44,855 nucleotides of DNA from Alphaproteobacteria bacterium HGW-Alphaproteobacteria-7 (GCA_002842735.1 PHEB01000017.1:1-44855), one strand, 5' to 3'. Shown: positions 25,760 to 34,485, counted from the stretch's first letter. Made by a program: numbers and translations. The notes: generated from the letters alone by a model not told the origin.

Positions 25760-25777
25760 TTGTCATCGCAATGACAA
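25760..25777. promoter_or_regulatory. Dyad TTGTCAT-CGCA-ATGACAA in the divergent hydrolase/phoD promoter region
   Basis: A perfect 7-bp inverted repeat with four central bases, in the 80-bp gap between the divergent hydrolase and PhoD genes and 23 bases before the PhoD start. It is not a Pho box, which needs direct repeats of TGTCA. It may be an operator. Confidence 0.4.
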
Positions 25778-25800
25778 GAGAGAGGGTTACGCACGCCGCC

Positions 25801-27465
25801 ATGAACATCACCACACCTGCGGGCCAACCCGCCCCTGCCCAAACGGCGCTGACCCGCCGTAATCTGTTCACCCTCGCCGGGGCGTCTGCCGCCTTGGCCG
25901 CGACCCCGCTGTCGGCGCGCACATTTGGCAGCGGCTTCACCCATTCGGTGGCCAGCGGCGAGCCAAGCGCCAACAGCGTGCTGTTGTGGACGCGGTACGT
26001 GGGCGAGGCGGAAACCACGCTGACCTGGCAGGTAAGCGAAACCGAAGATTTCACCCGCCCGCTTGTCGAAGGCGAAGTCACCGCTTCACCCAGCCGCGAT
26101 TGGTGCGCCAAAGGGGTCGTTACCGGCCTTCAGCCTGATCGCTGGTATTTCTACCGCTTCATCGCACCGGGCGGTGCGACCTCGCCGGTGGGCCGCACGC
26201 GCACGCTTCCCGAAGGGCCGACCGCAAAGTTCAAGCTCGCGGTGTTTTCCTGCTCAAACTACGGATTTGGCTGGTTCAACGCCTATGGCCACGCGGCTGA
26301 GGCCAATGATGCCGATCTTGCGGTGCATCTGGGCGATTACATCTACGAATATGGCGCGGGCACCTATCCTGATCCCAATCAGGCCGAACCATCGCGGGTG
26401 CTGGCCCCGGCAACCGAGATCATCAGCCTGACCGATTACCGCCTGCGCTATGCCACCTACCGCGCCGATCCCGATTGCCAACGGCTGCATCAGGTGCTGC
26501 CGATGATCGCGGTGTGGGATGATCACGAAACCGCCAATGACAGCTGGAAAGACGGCGCGCAAAACCACCAGCCGGCTACCGAGGGCGAATGGACGGTGCG
26601 CAAGGCGGCAGCGATACAGGCGTACCGTGAATGGATGCCGGTATCCGATGAACCCTATGCCGCCTATCAAGTGGGCGATCTGGCGACCTTGTTCCGGCTC
26701 GAAACCCGGATCGAAGGGCGCGACGAACAGCTTGATCTGGGCAAGGTGCTGGCCGGGTCGAAAGACCCGCAAAGCGCATTGCAGGCGCTCACAAAATTCA
26801 AGGACGGCGAATGGGCCGATCCTGCGCGCCAATTGCTGGGGCCGGCGCAGGAACAATGGCTGGCGCAAGGCCTCGCCACCTCCACTGCGGGCGGCACCGC
26901 GTGGCAGGTGCTGGTGCAGCAGGTGCTGATCGGCAACCTGCGCACGCCGGTCGGCCTGGCCAGCCAGCTGGGTGATAGCCTGCCCGACTATATCCGCCAG
27001 CGGCTTGCTGCGGCAGCGGCGGCAAGCCAGGTCGGCCTGCCCGCCAATATGGACGCATGGGATGGCTACCCCGCCGCGCGCGAACGACTGTTCAAGGCCG
27101 CGCTGAATGCCAACGCCAACCTGTTGGTGCTGGCGGGTGACACCCACAATGGCTGGGCGTTTGAACTCGGCCACGAAGGCGCAAATGTCGGTGTGGAGCT
27201 GGGCGTATGTTCGGTCAGCTCGCCGGGGTTTGAAACCTACCTCGGCTTCATCCCGCCAGCGTCGCTGGCAGCGGCGCTGGTGGCCGAAAACGAACAGCTG
27301 GTGTGGGCCGACACGTCGCAGCGCGGTTACATGATGATCGACCTCACCCCCACCCGCGCGGTGACCGAATATCGCTTTACCGGCGGGGTGAAGCAGCGAT
27401 CAACCCGGCTGGCGGGGACGAAGCGGATCGTGACCGAGGCGGGCAGCGGAACCTTGGAGGTTTAG
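25801..27465 (+). CDS. phoD: Tat-exported alkaline phosphatase D (PhoD family)
   Basis: A 554-residue periplasmic phosphodiesterase/phosphomonoesterase that releases phosphate from organic phosphates. A twin-arginine signal is present (TRRNLFTLAGASAALAATPL, about residues 18-37). A beta-sandwich domain follows (HSVASGEPSANSVLLWTRYV), then the metallophosphatase core with VFSCSNYGFGWFNAYGHAAE, HLGDYIYEYGAG, MIAVWDDHETANDSW and LLVLAGDTHNGWAFEL, which together form the PhoD metal site. ATG 25801 is the best start because it places the twin arginines at a normal distance; ATG 25771 in the same frame would lengthen the N-region by ten residues. Its end overlaps the opposing hydrolase gene by four bases. 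Confidence 0.94.
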   Translation: MNITTPAGQPAPAQTALTRRNLFTLAGASAALAATPLSARTFGSGFTHSVASGEPSANSVLLWTRYVGEAETTLTWQVSETEDFTRPLVEGEVTASPSRDWCAKGVVTGLQPDRWYFYRFIAPGGATSPVGRTRTLPEGPTAKFKLAVFSCSNYGFGWFNAYGHAAEANDADLAVHLGDYIYEYGAGTYPDPNQAEPSRVLAPATEIISLTDYRLRYATYRADPDCQRLHQVLPMIAVWDDHETANDSWKDGAQNHQPATEGEWTVRKAAAIQAYREWMPVSDEPYAAYQVGDLATLFRLETRIEGRDEQLDLGKVLAGSKDPQSALQALTKFKDGEWADPARQLLGPAQEQWLAQGLATSTAGGTAWQVLVQQVLIGNLRTPVGLASQLGDSLPDYIRQRLAAAAAASQVGLPANMDAWDGYPAARERLFKAALNANANLLVLAGDTHNGWAFELGHEGANVGVELGVCSVSSPGFETYLGFIPPASLAAALVAENEQLVWADTSQRGYMMIDLTPTRAVTEYRFTGGVKQRSTRLAGTKRIVTEAGSGTLEV

Positions 27466-28325
27466 TCCGCCAGCCCTGCCCGCAGCGCAGCTTCGAAGGC
27501 GACGGGCTGATCGAGCATGATGAAGTGGAACGAATCGTCGATCAGGACGATTTTGGCACCCTTCAATCCAGTATAGGCGGTAGCGTAAAGCGGATCGACT
27601 CGGCTACGCGGAGCAAAGGCGTTGACGGCGGCGATCACGGTGACAGGCGCAGTGATATCCCCCAGGCGCGGGCGCAGGTCGGTGGTCATCAGCGCGTTAA
27701 TTGCGCCCGCAAAGCTTGGCCGGTCGCTGCTGAGCGACCAGTTCACCACCTGCGCGTGATGGGCCGGATTGCGCACTAATGACTGCACGCCCATCCGCTG
27801 CCCCGCAGCAAAGGTTGCATCGTCCTGCGCCAGCAAGGTCGCGAGCGTTGCTTCGGCCTGCGGCGTAGCGCGTTCGACCGTGGCGGCAGGATCGAAGATC
27901 AGCGGGAAGAACGGCAGCGAATCGACCACCACCACCCGCGCGATCCGATCCGGGTGATCGGCGGCCAGTGTCAGGCCGAGAAAGCCGCCCATCGAATGAC
28001 CGGCATAGGCGGCGCTTTGGACCTGCTGGCAATCGAGATGGCGGATGATCTCCGCCTTGGTGCGCTCAATAATGGTCGTCGGGTCGCCCTCCGCCGCGCG
28101 CCCGGCAAAGCCTGCAACATGGACGAGGTGCAGGCGGTAGTCCCTAGCGAGACCGTCCTTCACCCCATCCCACACTGCGGGTGATGAGCCGAGGCCGGGC
28201 ACCAGCACCAGATCGGGGCCTGAGCCGGTCACCTCGAACGGCGGGCAAAGGTTGTCTTCGGCCAGCGCAGCGGCGGGCAGCAGTATCGCGGCGAGTGCGG
28301 CGAAAACGGAGCGGGCAAGCTTCAT
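27462..28325 (-). CDS. Secreted alpha/beta hydrolase
   Basis: A 287-residue serine hydrolase with a signal peptide (MKLARSVFAALAAILLPAAA, cleavage near ALAED). The nucleophile elbow is GHSMGGFLGLTLA; the fold's start is visible as LVLVPGLGSSPAVWDGVKDG, and the catalytic histidine is probably in DDSFHFIMLDQP. It is the last gene of a four-gene operon in which each start overlaps the previous stop by ATGA (28322-28325 here), so it is made together with an XRE repressor and two small membrane proteins. Its periplasmic location and linkage to membrane proteins suggest a shared envelope role. Substrate unknown. Confidence 0.9.
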   Translation of the reverse strand: MKLARSVFAALAAILLPAAALAEDNLCPPFEVTGSGPDLVLVPGLGSSPAVWDGVKDGLARDYRLHLVHVAGFAGRAAEGDPTTIIERTKAEIIRHLDCQQVQSAAYAGHSMGGFLGLTLAADHPDRIARVVVVDSLPFFPLIFDPAATVERATPQAEATLATLLAQDDATFAAGQRMGVQSLVRNPAHHAQVVNWSLSSDRPSFAGAINALMTTDLRPRLGDITAPVTVIAAVNAFAPRSRVDPLYATAYTGLKGAKIVLIDDSFHFIMLDQPVAFEAALRAGLAD

Positions 28326-28525
28326 TCGGAATCTCCATCTTTCAGGAAAATGGCTTCGATTGGTATGCCGAACACATCAGCGATTTTGAACGCGAGCGGC
28401 AACGAGGGATCGTAGCGCCCTGTTTCGATCGCATTCACGCTCTGGCGGCTGACACCCAGCCGCTCGGCCAGATCCTGCTGACTCCAGTCGCGTTCAGCGC
28501 GCATCACTTTGAGGCGGTTATTCAT
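28322..28525 (-). CDS. Small XRE-family (Cro/cI-type) repressor
   Basis: A 67-residue protein that is just a helix-turn-helix domain: MNNRLKVMRAERDWSQQDLA, then ERLGVSRQSVNAIETGRYDP and SLPLAFKIADVFGIPIEAIF. This compact type usually represses its own operon. Its ATG at 28525 overlaps the stop of the membrane protein before it and its stop overlaps the start of the secreted hydrolase after it, both as ATGA. An 11-bp direct repeat (29129-29139 and 29161-29171) upstream of the operon is a candidate binding site. Confidence 0.93.
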   Translation of the reverse strand: MNNRLKVMRAERDWSQQDLAERLGVSRQSVNAIETGRYDPSLPLAFKIADVFGIPIEAIFLKDGDSE

Positions 28526-28938
28526 GCGCAGGTGCCCCCGTCGCCCAGGGTCAGCTTGTTGATCAACTGGCCCACCGCAAGGCCGAGGCACCAGATCGGG
28601 AATACGAAGAATACCGGCAGGCGCGGGATCGCTGCGAACAATTCCACCAGGCCCCAGCCGCCGCAGATCGACAGCGTGATCGCCGTGGCCCACAACATTT
28701 TGCGCACCTCGAGCATCCGCAGATATTCATCCTCCATGGTCACCAGCAGGCGGCCCATGTTCCAGATCCAGCCAAGCACGACCATTCCCGGCAGCAACGC
28801 AAATGCGATTACCCCCGGCGTGGGTGGCGTATCATCGGGAATGAACCACGAAGCCAGAAAAACCAGCGCGATATAAATCACCGACAAGGCCAGATGGATG
28901 CGGATATAGCGCCGCGCCGCTGGGGTGCGAATGATCAT
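28522..28938 (-). CDS. Small integral membrane protein, second gene of the XRE operon
   Basis: A 138-residue protein with about four hydrophobic segments: LALSVIYIALVFLASWF, GVIAFALLPGMVVLGWIW, LWATAITLSICGGWGLVEL and VFFVFPIWCLGLAVGQL. A charged loop, TMEDEYLRMLEVRK, lies between the second and third. ATG 28938 is preferred over 28968 because it overlaps the stop of the preceding 58-residue gene as ATGA, like every other junction in this operon. Similar four-helix proteins encoded next to small XRE regulators are common in alphaproteobacteria, but their function is not established to my knowledge. Confidence 0.82.
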   Translation of the reverse strand: MIIRTPAARRYIRIHLALSVIYIALVFLASWFIPDDTPPTPGVIAFALLPGMVVLGWIWNMGRLLVTMEDEYLRMLEVRKMLWATAITLSICGGWGLVELFAAIPRLPVFFVFPIWCLGLAVGQLINKLTLGDGGTCA

Positions 28939-29111
28939 GCCCGGCGCGCCCCAAGCCATGGGCGGCATGCCCTGTTGCCGCGAACCACGAACGGCACGAC
29001 CGCAAGCGGCGCGTATTGTGCAACCTGTTCGGGGATGATGTCGAACACCGCCAACAGGGCAACCGCGATCATGATCGCCCCCAACGCCAACGCCTTGTAA
29101 TATGGGTTCAT
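28935..29111 (-). CDS. 58-residue membrane protein, first gene of the XRE operon
   Basis: A short gene preceded by a very good ribosome binding site, AAGGAG, seven bases before ATG 29111. The protein has two hydrophobic stretches, ALALGAIMIAVALLAVF and APLAVVPFVV, linked by DIIPEQVAQY, and a basic C-terminus ending RPWLGARRA. Its stop overlaps the start of the 138-residue membrane protein. The strong ribosome binding site and exact ATGA coupling make it a convincing gene despite its size. It resembles the small hydrophobic proteins found ahead of XRE-linked membrane genes; no function known to me. Confidence 0.75.
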   Translation of the reverse strand: MNPYYKALALGAIMIAVALLAVFDIIPEQVAQYAPLAVVPFVVRGNRACRPWLGARRA

Positions 29112-29128
29112 GTCAATTCTCCTTATCA

Positions 29129-29171
29129 GTATGTAAAGCTTCCTTTGCAGATCGGATAGCGTATGTCAAGC
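29129..29171. promoter_or_regulatory. 11-bp direct repeat, candidate operator/promoter of the XRE operon
   Basis: GTATGTAAAGC (29129-29139) and GTATGTCAAGC (29161-29171) differ at one base and are 32 bp apart, three helical turns, placing them on the same DNA face. On the minus strand the upstream copy includes TTGACA, a consensus -35 box, although no good -10 is found 17 bp later. They lie 18-60 bp upstream of the first gene, the expected place for an autoregulatory XRE site. Confidence 0.4.
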
Positions 29172-29257
29172 ACGCTTTGCATTTAGGAAAGCGTACCATG
29201 CAGCGCCGTGCCATTTTCCGTTGTGTGGCGGTAATGACACGGCAAGGGTTGCTTGCT

Positions 29258-29341
29258 ATGCGATGTTCCATGCAACGCGCGCTGACCACGCTCACAACCA
29301 CCACCACCCGGACTATCCGGGGGCGGGGGGCTGTGCGTTAA
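29258..29341 (+). CDS. thrL: Threonine-rich leader peptide of thrS
   Basis: A 27-codon open frame starting at ATG 29258 (or at the internal ATG 29270) and ending at TAA 29339-29341, 128 bp before thrS. It contains the run ALTTLTTTTTRT, eight threonines in ten codons, using ACC, ACG, ACA and ACT. A possible ribosome binding site AAGGG lies nine bases before 29258. Threonine codons in a short leader ahead of the threonyl-tRNA synthetase gene are the classic sign of attenuation: when charged tRNA-Thr is scarce, a ribosome stalls there. The symbol is borrowed from the E. coli threonine leader by analogy of role, not homology. Confidence 0.75.
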   Translation: MRCSMQRALTTLTTTTTRTIRGRGAVR

Positions 29342-29376
29342 GCGCGAGGCCCGCCGCCCGGTTCGGGGCGGCGCGG
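29321..29376 (+). promoter_or_regulatory. Attenuator of thrS: competing antiterminator and terminator hairpins
   Basis: CGCCGCCC (29352-29359) pairs perfectly with GGGCGGCG (29366-29373) around GGTTCG, a strong terminator-like stem. The same C-rich strand (29349-29359) can instead pair with the upstream G-rich GGGCGGGGGGC (29321-29331), ten of eleven bases, which lies inside the 3' part of the leader peptide frame just past the threonine codons. The two structures exclude each other. No long U-run follows the stem, so termination may need Rho or the stem may act by other means. Confidence 0.6.
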
Positions 29377-29469
29377 TGTTCTGCCTCCAACCGTGATTTG
29401 TTCAACACCGCTCTTCCGGTGCGCGCCTGCTTGTCCTAAGGCGCGGCCAAACGAGACGGACGCATAAAC

Positions 29470-31470
29470 ATGACCGAACTGCTCAAGATCAGCCTGCCCG
29501 ATGGATCGGTGCGCGAAGTGGCCCCCGGATCGACCCCGGCGGACATTGCCGCCGCGATTGGCCCCGGCCTTGCCAAGGCGGCGATTGCCGCGCGCGTCAA
29601 CGGGGAACTGCGCGACCTCACCCGCCCGTTCGAAGGCGATGCTGACCTTGCGTTGGTGACAGCCCGCGATGAGGCCGACGCGCTCGAACTCGCGCGCCAC
29701 GATTATGCTCACGTGCTGGCCGAAGCGGTGCAGGCATTGTTCCCCGGCACGCAGATCACCTTCGGCCCCGCGACCGACGACGGGTTTTATTACGACGTGA
29801 AGGCGCCTGAGGGCCGCGAGCCGTTCAGCATGGATGATCTGCCCGCCATCGAAGACGCGATGCGCGCCATCATCCGCGCCGACAAGCCGCTGCACCGCGA
29901 AGTGTGGAGCCGCGAACAGCTCATCGCCAAATGGGCCGCCGATGGCGAAAGCTTCAAGGCCGAATGGGCGCGCGAACTTCCCGAAAACGAGGAACTCACC
30001 GTCTATTGGTCGGGGGCCCCAAACGAAAAAGGCTCCTGGCTCGACATGTGCCGCGGCCCGCACCTGCCCTCCACCGGGAAACTCGATCCCGATGCCTTCA
30101 AGCTGATGCGGGTGGCGGGCGCATATTGGCGCGGCGATCAGAACAATGCGCAGCTGACGCGCATCTACGGCACCGGCTGGCTCAACAAGAAGCAGTTGAA
30201 CGCGCACCTCACCCGGCTGGAAGAAGCGGCCAAGCGCGATCACCGCAAGCTGGGGCGCGAGATGGACCTGTTCCACTTGGCTGAAGAAGCGCACGGTTCT
30301 GTGTTCTGGCACCCCAAGGGCTATCGCATCTGGCGCGAGCTGGAATCCTATATGCGCCGCAAGATGGACGGCGCGGGCTACCGCGAGATCAAGACCCCGC
30401 AGGTGATGGACGCGCGCCAATGGGAGCAATCGGGCCACTGGGGCAAGTATCGCGAAAACATGTTCGTGATCCCCGATGAAGTGCCGAACGTGGATGATGA
30501 AGGCCCGGTGATTTCGGGCGAAGCGCAGTGGATGGCGCTGAAACCGATGAACTGCCCGGCGCATGTGCTGGTATTCAAGCAAGGCATCACTTCCTATCGC
30601 GACCTGCCGGTCCGGCTGGGCGAGATGGGCTGCTGCCACCGCAACGAACCCCACGGCGCGCTGCACGGGCTGATGCGGGTGCGCCAGTTCACGCAGGACG
30701 ATGCGCATATCTTCTGCACCGAAGGCCAGGTCGTGGCCGAAGTGCAGGATTTCATCGCGCTGGCCGATAGCGTCTATGCCGATTTCGGCTTCACCTATGA
30801 CATCAAGCTGGCGCTGCGCCCCGAACAGCGGTTCGGCAGCGATGCCGATTGGGACAAGGCCGAACAGGAACTGCGCGATGCATTGACTGCGAACGGGCTC
30901 GAATGGGAAGAACTCCCCGGCGAAGGCGCGTTCTATGCGCCCAAGCTCGAATGGCATCTGACCGACGCGATCGGGCGCACCTGGCAGGTCGGCACGATCC
31001 AGTCCGACCGGGTGCTGCCCGAACGATTGGATGCGCATTACATCGGTGAGGATGGCGACAAGCATCGCCCGGTGATGCTGCACCGCGCGATCTTCGGTTC
31101 GTATGAGCGTTTCATCGGCATCCTGATCGAACATTTTGCCGGGCGGATGCCGGTGTGGCTCGCCCCGGTGCAGGCGGTGGTGGCGACCATCGTGTCCGAA
31201 GCCGATGACTACGCCCGCGACGTTTCAGCGCAGTTGCAGGCGGCAGGCTTGCGGGTCGAAACCGACCTGCGCAATGAAAAGATCAACTACAAGGTGCGCG
31301 AACACAGCCTCGCCAAGGTTCCGCACCTATTGGTGGTGGGTAAACGTGAGGCCGACGAAGGCACTGTCGCCATCCGCACGCTGGGCGCAGAGCATCAGCG
31401 GGTGATGAGCCTTTCCGATGCCATCGCGCTGATCCGCGCCGAAGCGACCCCGCCCGATTTGCGCGGCTGA
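29470..31470 (+). CDS. thrS: Threonyl-tRNA synthetase
   Basis: A 666-residue class II synthetase that charges tRNA-Thr. It has an N-terminal TGS domain ([20 protein letters not shown]), the editing domain with the HxxxH motif in [20 protein letters not shown], and the catalytic core with [33 protein letters not shown] and [14 protein letters not shown], which supplies the zinc-binding Cys and His residues. The C-terminal anticodon-binding domain follows ([20 protein letters not shown], then [17 protein letters not shown]). Length is typical. Upstream is a threonine-rich leader peptide with competing hairpins, so its expression probably responds to threonyl-tRNA supply. It stands as a single gene. 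Confidence 0.98.
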   Translation: MTELLKISLPDGSVREVAPGSTPADIAAAIGPGLAKAAIAARVNGELRDLTRPFEGDADLALVTARDEADALELARHDYAHVLAEAVQALFPGTQITFGPATDDGFYYDVKAPEGREPFSMDDLPAIEDAMRAIIRADKPLHREVWSREQLIAKWAADGESFKAEWARELPENEELTVYWSGAPNEKGSWLDMCRGPHLPSTGKLDPDAFKLMRVAGAYWRGDQNNAQLTRIYGTGWLNKKQLNAHLTRLEEAAKRDHRKLGREMDLFHLAEEAHGSVFWHPKGYRIWRELESYMRRKMDGAGYREIKTPQVMDARQWEQSGHWGKYRENMFVIPDEVPNVDDEGPVISGEAQWMALKPMNCPAHVLVFKQGITSYRDLPVRLGEMGCCHRNEPHGALHGLMRVRQFTQDDAHIFCTEGQVVAEVQDFIALADSVYADFGFTYDIKLALRPEQRFGSDADWDKAEQELRDALTANGLEWEELPGEGAFYAPKLEWHLTDAIGRTWQVGTIQSDRVLPERLDAHYIGEDGDKHRPVMLHRAIFGSYERFIGILIEHFAGRMPVWLAPVQAVVATIVSEADDYARDVSAQLQAAGLRVETDLRNEKINYKVREHSLAKVPHLLVVGKREADEGTVAIRTLGAEHQRVMSLSDAIALIRAEATPPDLRG

Positions 31471-31503
31471 ACCTGTCAGACCGGCAGTGCCCAGGGTCAG
31501 ACC

Positions 31504-31626
31504 CTAGCCCGCAAGGATCAGCGCTGCCGCACAGCCGAGCACGATCATGCTGCGCGCAAGATTGAACGGTTCAATCCGCCCAGTGGCAGCGATAAGCGGA
31601 TGAGCAAGGGCAAGCGCGCGATTCAT
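31504..31626 (-). CDS. Possible 40-residue membrane peptide downstream of the deiminase gene
   Basis: A short frame beginning MNRALALAHPLIAATG and ending with a hydrophobic segment, SMIVLGCAAALILAG, which could span the membrane. It begins 34 bases after the stop of the agmatine-deiminase-family gene in the same direction. There is no convincing ribosome binding site, and the region could equally be 3' untranslated sequence. Reported with low confidence because length and hydrophobicity are the only support. Confidence 0.28.
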   Translation of the reverse strand: MNRALALAHPLIAATGRIEPFNLARSMIVLGCAAALILAG

Positions 31627-31660
31627 GCGGGGATCATCGCGCCGAACCGCTAACGAATCG

Positions 31661-32662
31661 TTAAACCGCCGTCGCTGCGGGGGCGGGCGCGGCGGGCATT
31701 TGCTGGCTGGCGCAGTGGAACCCGCCGCCGCCTGCCAGCACTGCCTCTGCCGCCAAGCCGATCGTGGTGCGGTCGGGAAACAGCGCGGCAATCGCGGCGA
31801 CGCCATCGGCATCATGGGGCGAACCGAAGGTCGGCACCACCACCAGATGGGTGGTGATGGCGAAGTTCACATAGCTGGCAGGTTCGATCGCCCCATCGCG
31901 CTCGATGCGTCCGGGCGAGGGGATGCGCGCCACCTCCACCCCGAAATCTGCGGCGCGCGCGGCTGCATCGGCATAGATATCCGCGTTGGGATCGTCCCGC
32001 CCGGTCGCCTCTGGCACCACCAGCCGGTTCGGCCCGACAAACCGCGCGAGATTATCGACATGGCCATCGGTGTGATCGTTGATCAGCCCATCGCTCAGCC
32101 ACAGCACACGGGTGAAACCCAGCTGCGCGGCCAGTTCTGCTTCGATATCGGCGCGGGTCATCGCCGGGTTGCGATTGGGGTTCAGCAGGCATTGCTGCGT
32201 GGTGGCGACCAGCCCGGTGCCATCCCCGTCAATCGCGCCGCCTTCAAGGATCATCGGCGACGCGCTGATCGCCAACCCGGCATCACGCGCCAGTTGCGCG
32301 CCGATTTCCTGATCGCCGGGCATCAGATATTTGCCGCCCCAGCCGTTGAAGCCAAACCGCCGCGCGGCGCGTCTGGCCCCGTCAAACACCACCAGCGGCC
32401 CGGTATCGCGCAGCCAGATGTCGCCGTAGGTGCGCCGTTCCAGTGTCACCTTGGCGCTGACAAGCTGGCGCGCGCGGGCGTGGTTGGCGTCATCGCGCAC
32501 CAGCAGCCGCACGTCCTGCCCGCTTTCGGCCACGGCATTGGCGAATGCGGCGATCTGATCTTGCGCAGGGGCAAGCCAGCCGGGCCATTCCTCAGCCAGA
32601 TGCGGAAATCCGATCCACAGCCAGTCCTGCGGCGCCCATTCGGGCGGCATGATCATCGTCAT
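31661..32662 (-). CDS. Agmatine deiminase family protein
   Basis: A 333-residue enzyme of the agmatine deiminase/peptidylarginine deiminase (PAD_porph) family, which hydrolyses guanidino groups; the best known members convert agmatine to N-carbamoylputrescine on the way to putrescine. Visible active-site pieces are TYGDIWLRDTGPLVVFD near the N-terminus, SPMILEGGAIDGDGTGL, the HxDGHxDN motif (NDHTDGHVDNLARFV) and the nucleophilic cysteine in AGGGGFHCASQQMPA. Several starts are possible; ATG 32662 is chosen because it lies seven bases after the stop of the upstream peptidase gene. The two form an operon. No carbamoylputrescine amidase gene is nearby. Confidence 0.92.
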   Translation of the reverse strand: MTMIMPPEWAPQDWLWIGFPHLAEEWPGWLAPAQDQIAAFANAVAESGQDVRLLVRDDANHARARQLVSAKVTLERRTYGDIWLRDTGPLVVFDGARRAARRFGFNGWGGKYLMPGDQEIGAQLARDAGLAISASPMILEGGAIDGDGTGLVATTQQCLLNPNRNPAMTRADIEAELAAQLGFTRVLWLSDGLINDHTDGHVDNLARFVGPNRLVVPEATGRDDPNADIYADAAARAADFGVEVARIPSPGRIERDGAIEPASYVNFAITTHLVVVPTFGSPHDADGVAAIAALFPDRTTIGLAAEAVLAGGGGFHCASQQMPAAPAPAATAV

Positions 32663-32669
32663 GAACGGA

Positions 32670-34370
32670 TCAGCAGCCCCCATCCGCCGCCGCGCAGGCC
32701 TCGTCACGCACCGCCTTGAACTCGTCCCCCTCATTCCAGTTGGGCCAGCTCGTGCTCATCGCCATCATCCGGCCGATGCGGAAGAACAGCTGCAAATCGG
32801 CCATCACGCCCGACCAGTCCCAGCTTTCGTCGAATTCATCCTTCGGCCCGTGGTAGCGGTTTTCGGTATAATCCTTCGCCACGGCAGTGCCCGCATCGAT
32901 CCCGCCGTCGATCAGATCGACGCCGCCATCAATATACAGCATCGGCACGCCAAGCTTGGCAAAGGCGAAGTGGTCCGAACGGTAGTAATACCCGGCCTCC
33001 GGCTTGGGATCGGGCGTAAGGCTGCGATCGCTGGCTTCGAGCGCGGTGTTGAGGAAGGCGTCAAGCTGCGACTTGCCCGGCCCCACCACGGTCACGTCCT
33101 GGGCCGGGCCGGCCATCTGGAACGCGTCCATATTGATCCCGCCGACCGTCTGCGCCAGCGGAAACACCGGGTTGGCCGCATAGTAACTTGCACCAAGCAG
33201 GCCCGATTCCTCCGCTGTTACCGCGAGAAACACCAGACTGCGGCGCGCAGGACCAGCCTTGGCGTGGGCCTCAGCCAAAGCGACCAGCGCCGCCGTGCCG
33301 GTGGCATTATCGACCGCGCCGTTGCAGATGTCATCGCCATCGGGCGCAGGCGTGCAGCGCCCAAGATGATCCCAATGCGCGGTGTGGAGCACATATTCAT
33401 CGGGCGCTTCGCTCCCCGGAAGGATGCCGATGATATTGTGCGATTTGAAACTGCGAAAATCACTGGCAAAGCTGGTTGCCGCAGTCAGGCCGAGTGGCAC
33501 GGGCTTGAACCCCTTGGCCTGCGCCGCCGTGGTCAGCGCGTCGAGATCCTGTCCGGCGGCGGCGAGCACCTTGCGCGCCGCATCTTCGGTGATCCAGCCG
33601 TTCATTTGCGTGAGCGGCGGGGCGTTTTCGCCGCGCTGGGCATAGGCCTGCGGGCCGCTCCACGAACTTTCGACCACGTTCCAGCCATAGCTGGCCGGTT
33701 CGGTCTGATGCACGATCAGCGCACCAGCCGCACCCTGCCTTGCGGCTTCTTCATACTTATACGTCCAGCGCCCGTAATAGGTCATCGCGCGGCCATTGAA
33801 CGGGCCGTCAAGCCCATCCGCCTGCCAGTCGGGATCATTGACAAGGATCACCACCGTCTTGCCCTTGACGTCGAGCCCTTCGTAATCGTTCCAGCCGCGT
33901 TCGGGCGCGTTGATGCCATAGCCGACAAACACCATTTCGCTGTTCGCCAGCGTGGTTTTGGCTTCTTCGCGGTAGGTCACGCCAACCCAGTCCTTGGCGA
34001 AATCGAGCGCGATGTTCGCACCCTTGCCCGCAATCGTCAGCGGGGCGTAATCCTTGCCCGTAATCTCGATCAGCGGGACTTCCTGCACCCACGAACCATT
34101 ATTGCCCGGCTGCAACCCCGCCGCCTTGAATCGTTCGGTCAGCAAGGCGATGGTCTTTTCCTCGCCCGCAGTGCCGGGCATCCGCCCTTCAAATTCGTCG
34201 CTCGAAAGGATGCGGGTGACGTCTTTCATGGTGGCTTCGGAAATGTCGCCGTCAGCCACTTCGGGAATATCCATCCCGTCGATCCCGCCATTCGGCGCAA
34301 TCGCATCGCATCCCGCCAGCGCCAATGCCGCCGCCATTACCGCGCCAAGCGCCCCGATCCGTGCTTTCAT
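32670..34370 (-). CDS. M28-family zinc aminopeptidase, predicted lipoprotein
   Basis: A 566-residue exported peptidase. The signal ends in the lipobox LALAGC, so the mature protein is probably lipid-anchored. A protease-associated domain is inserted before the catalytic part. The M28 metal ligands are in LHTAHWDHLGRC (His, Asp), GAVDNATGTAALVALAEA (Asp), AVTAEESGLLGASYY (catalytic and metal Glu) and later NMDAFQMAGPAQDV and YRSDHFAFAKLGVP (His). ATG 34370 is chosen because it starts the signal peptide. It is divergent from glnE with 115 bp between starts and is followed by the agmatine-deiminase-family gene. It likely releases amino acids from peptides outside the inner membrane. Confidence 0.95.
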   Translation of the reverse strand: MKARIGALGAVMAAALALAGCDAIAPNGGIDGMDIPEVADGDISEATMKDVTRILSSDEFEGRMPGTAGEEKTIALLTERFKAAGLQPGNNGSWVQEVPLIEITGKDYAPLTIAGKGANIALDFAKDWVGVTYREEAKTTLANSEMVFVGYGINAPERGWNDYEGLDVKGKTVVILVNDPDWQADGLDGPFNGRAMTYYGRWTYKYEEAARQGAAGALIVHQTEPASYGWNVVESSWSGPQAYAQRGENAPPLTQMNGWITEDAARKVLAAAGQDLDALTTAAQAKGFKPVPLGLTAATSFASDFRSFKSHNIIGILPGSEAPDEYVLHTAHWDHLGRCTPAPDGDDICNGAVDNATGTAALVALAEAHAKAGPARRSLVFLAVTAEESGLLGASYYAANPVFPLAQTVGGINMDAFQMAGPAQDVTVVGPGKSQLDAFLNTALEASDRSLTPDPKPEAGYYYRSDHFAFAKLGVPMLYIDGGVDLIDGGIDAGTAVAKDYTENRYHGPKDEFDESWDWSGVMADLQLFFRIGRMMAMSTSWPNWNEGDEFKAVRDEACAAADGGC

Positions 34371-34485
34371 CGTCACCGCATCCTTGTGTCTGATCCGTGT
34401 CATGGCAGTGCAATTGCAGAGCCGGCGCGGGCGCGCAAGCATCAGGTCTTGCGGCAAGCCTCCCGCAGCGTCAGACAGGCGGGCG

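Noticed and set aside
25760..25777. Pho box upstream of phoD
   Set aside because: The half-sites are inverted, not the direct TGTCA repeats bound by PhoB.
29338..31134. 598-codon minus-strand frame opposite thrS
   Set aside because: It mirrors the high-GC codon pattern of thrS; no domain is recognisable and thrS is complete.
32649..34485. Plus-strand frames opposite the M28 peptidase, one of them 654 codons and one running into glnE
   Set aside because: They are antisense to a peptidase with a complete active site; glnE similarity begins only near 34486.
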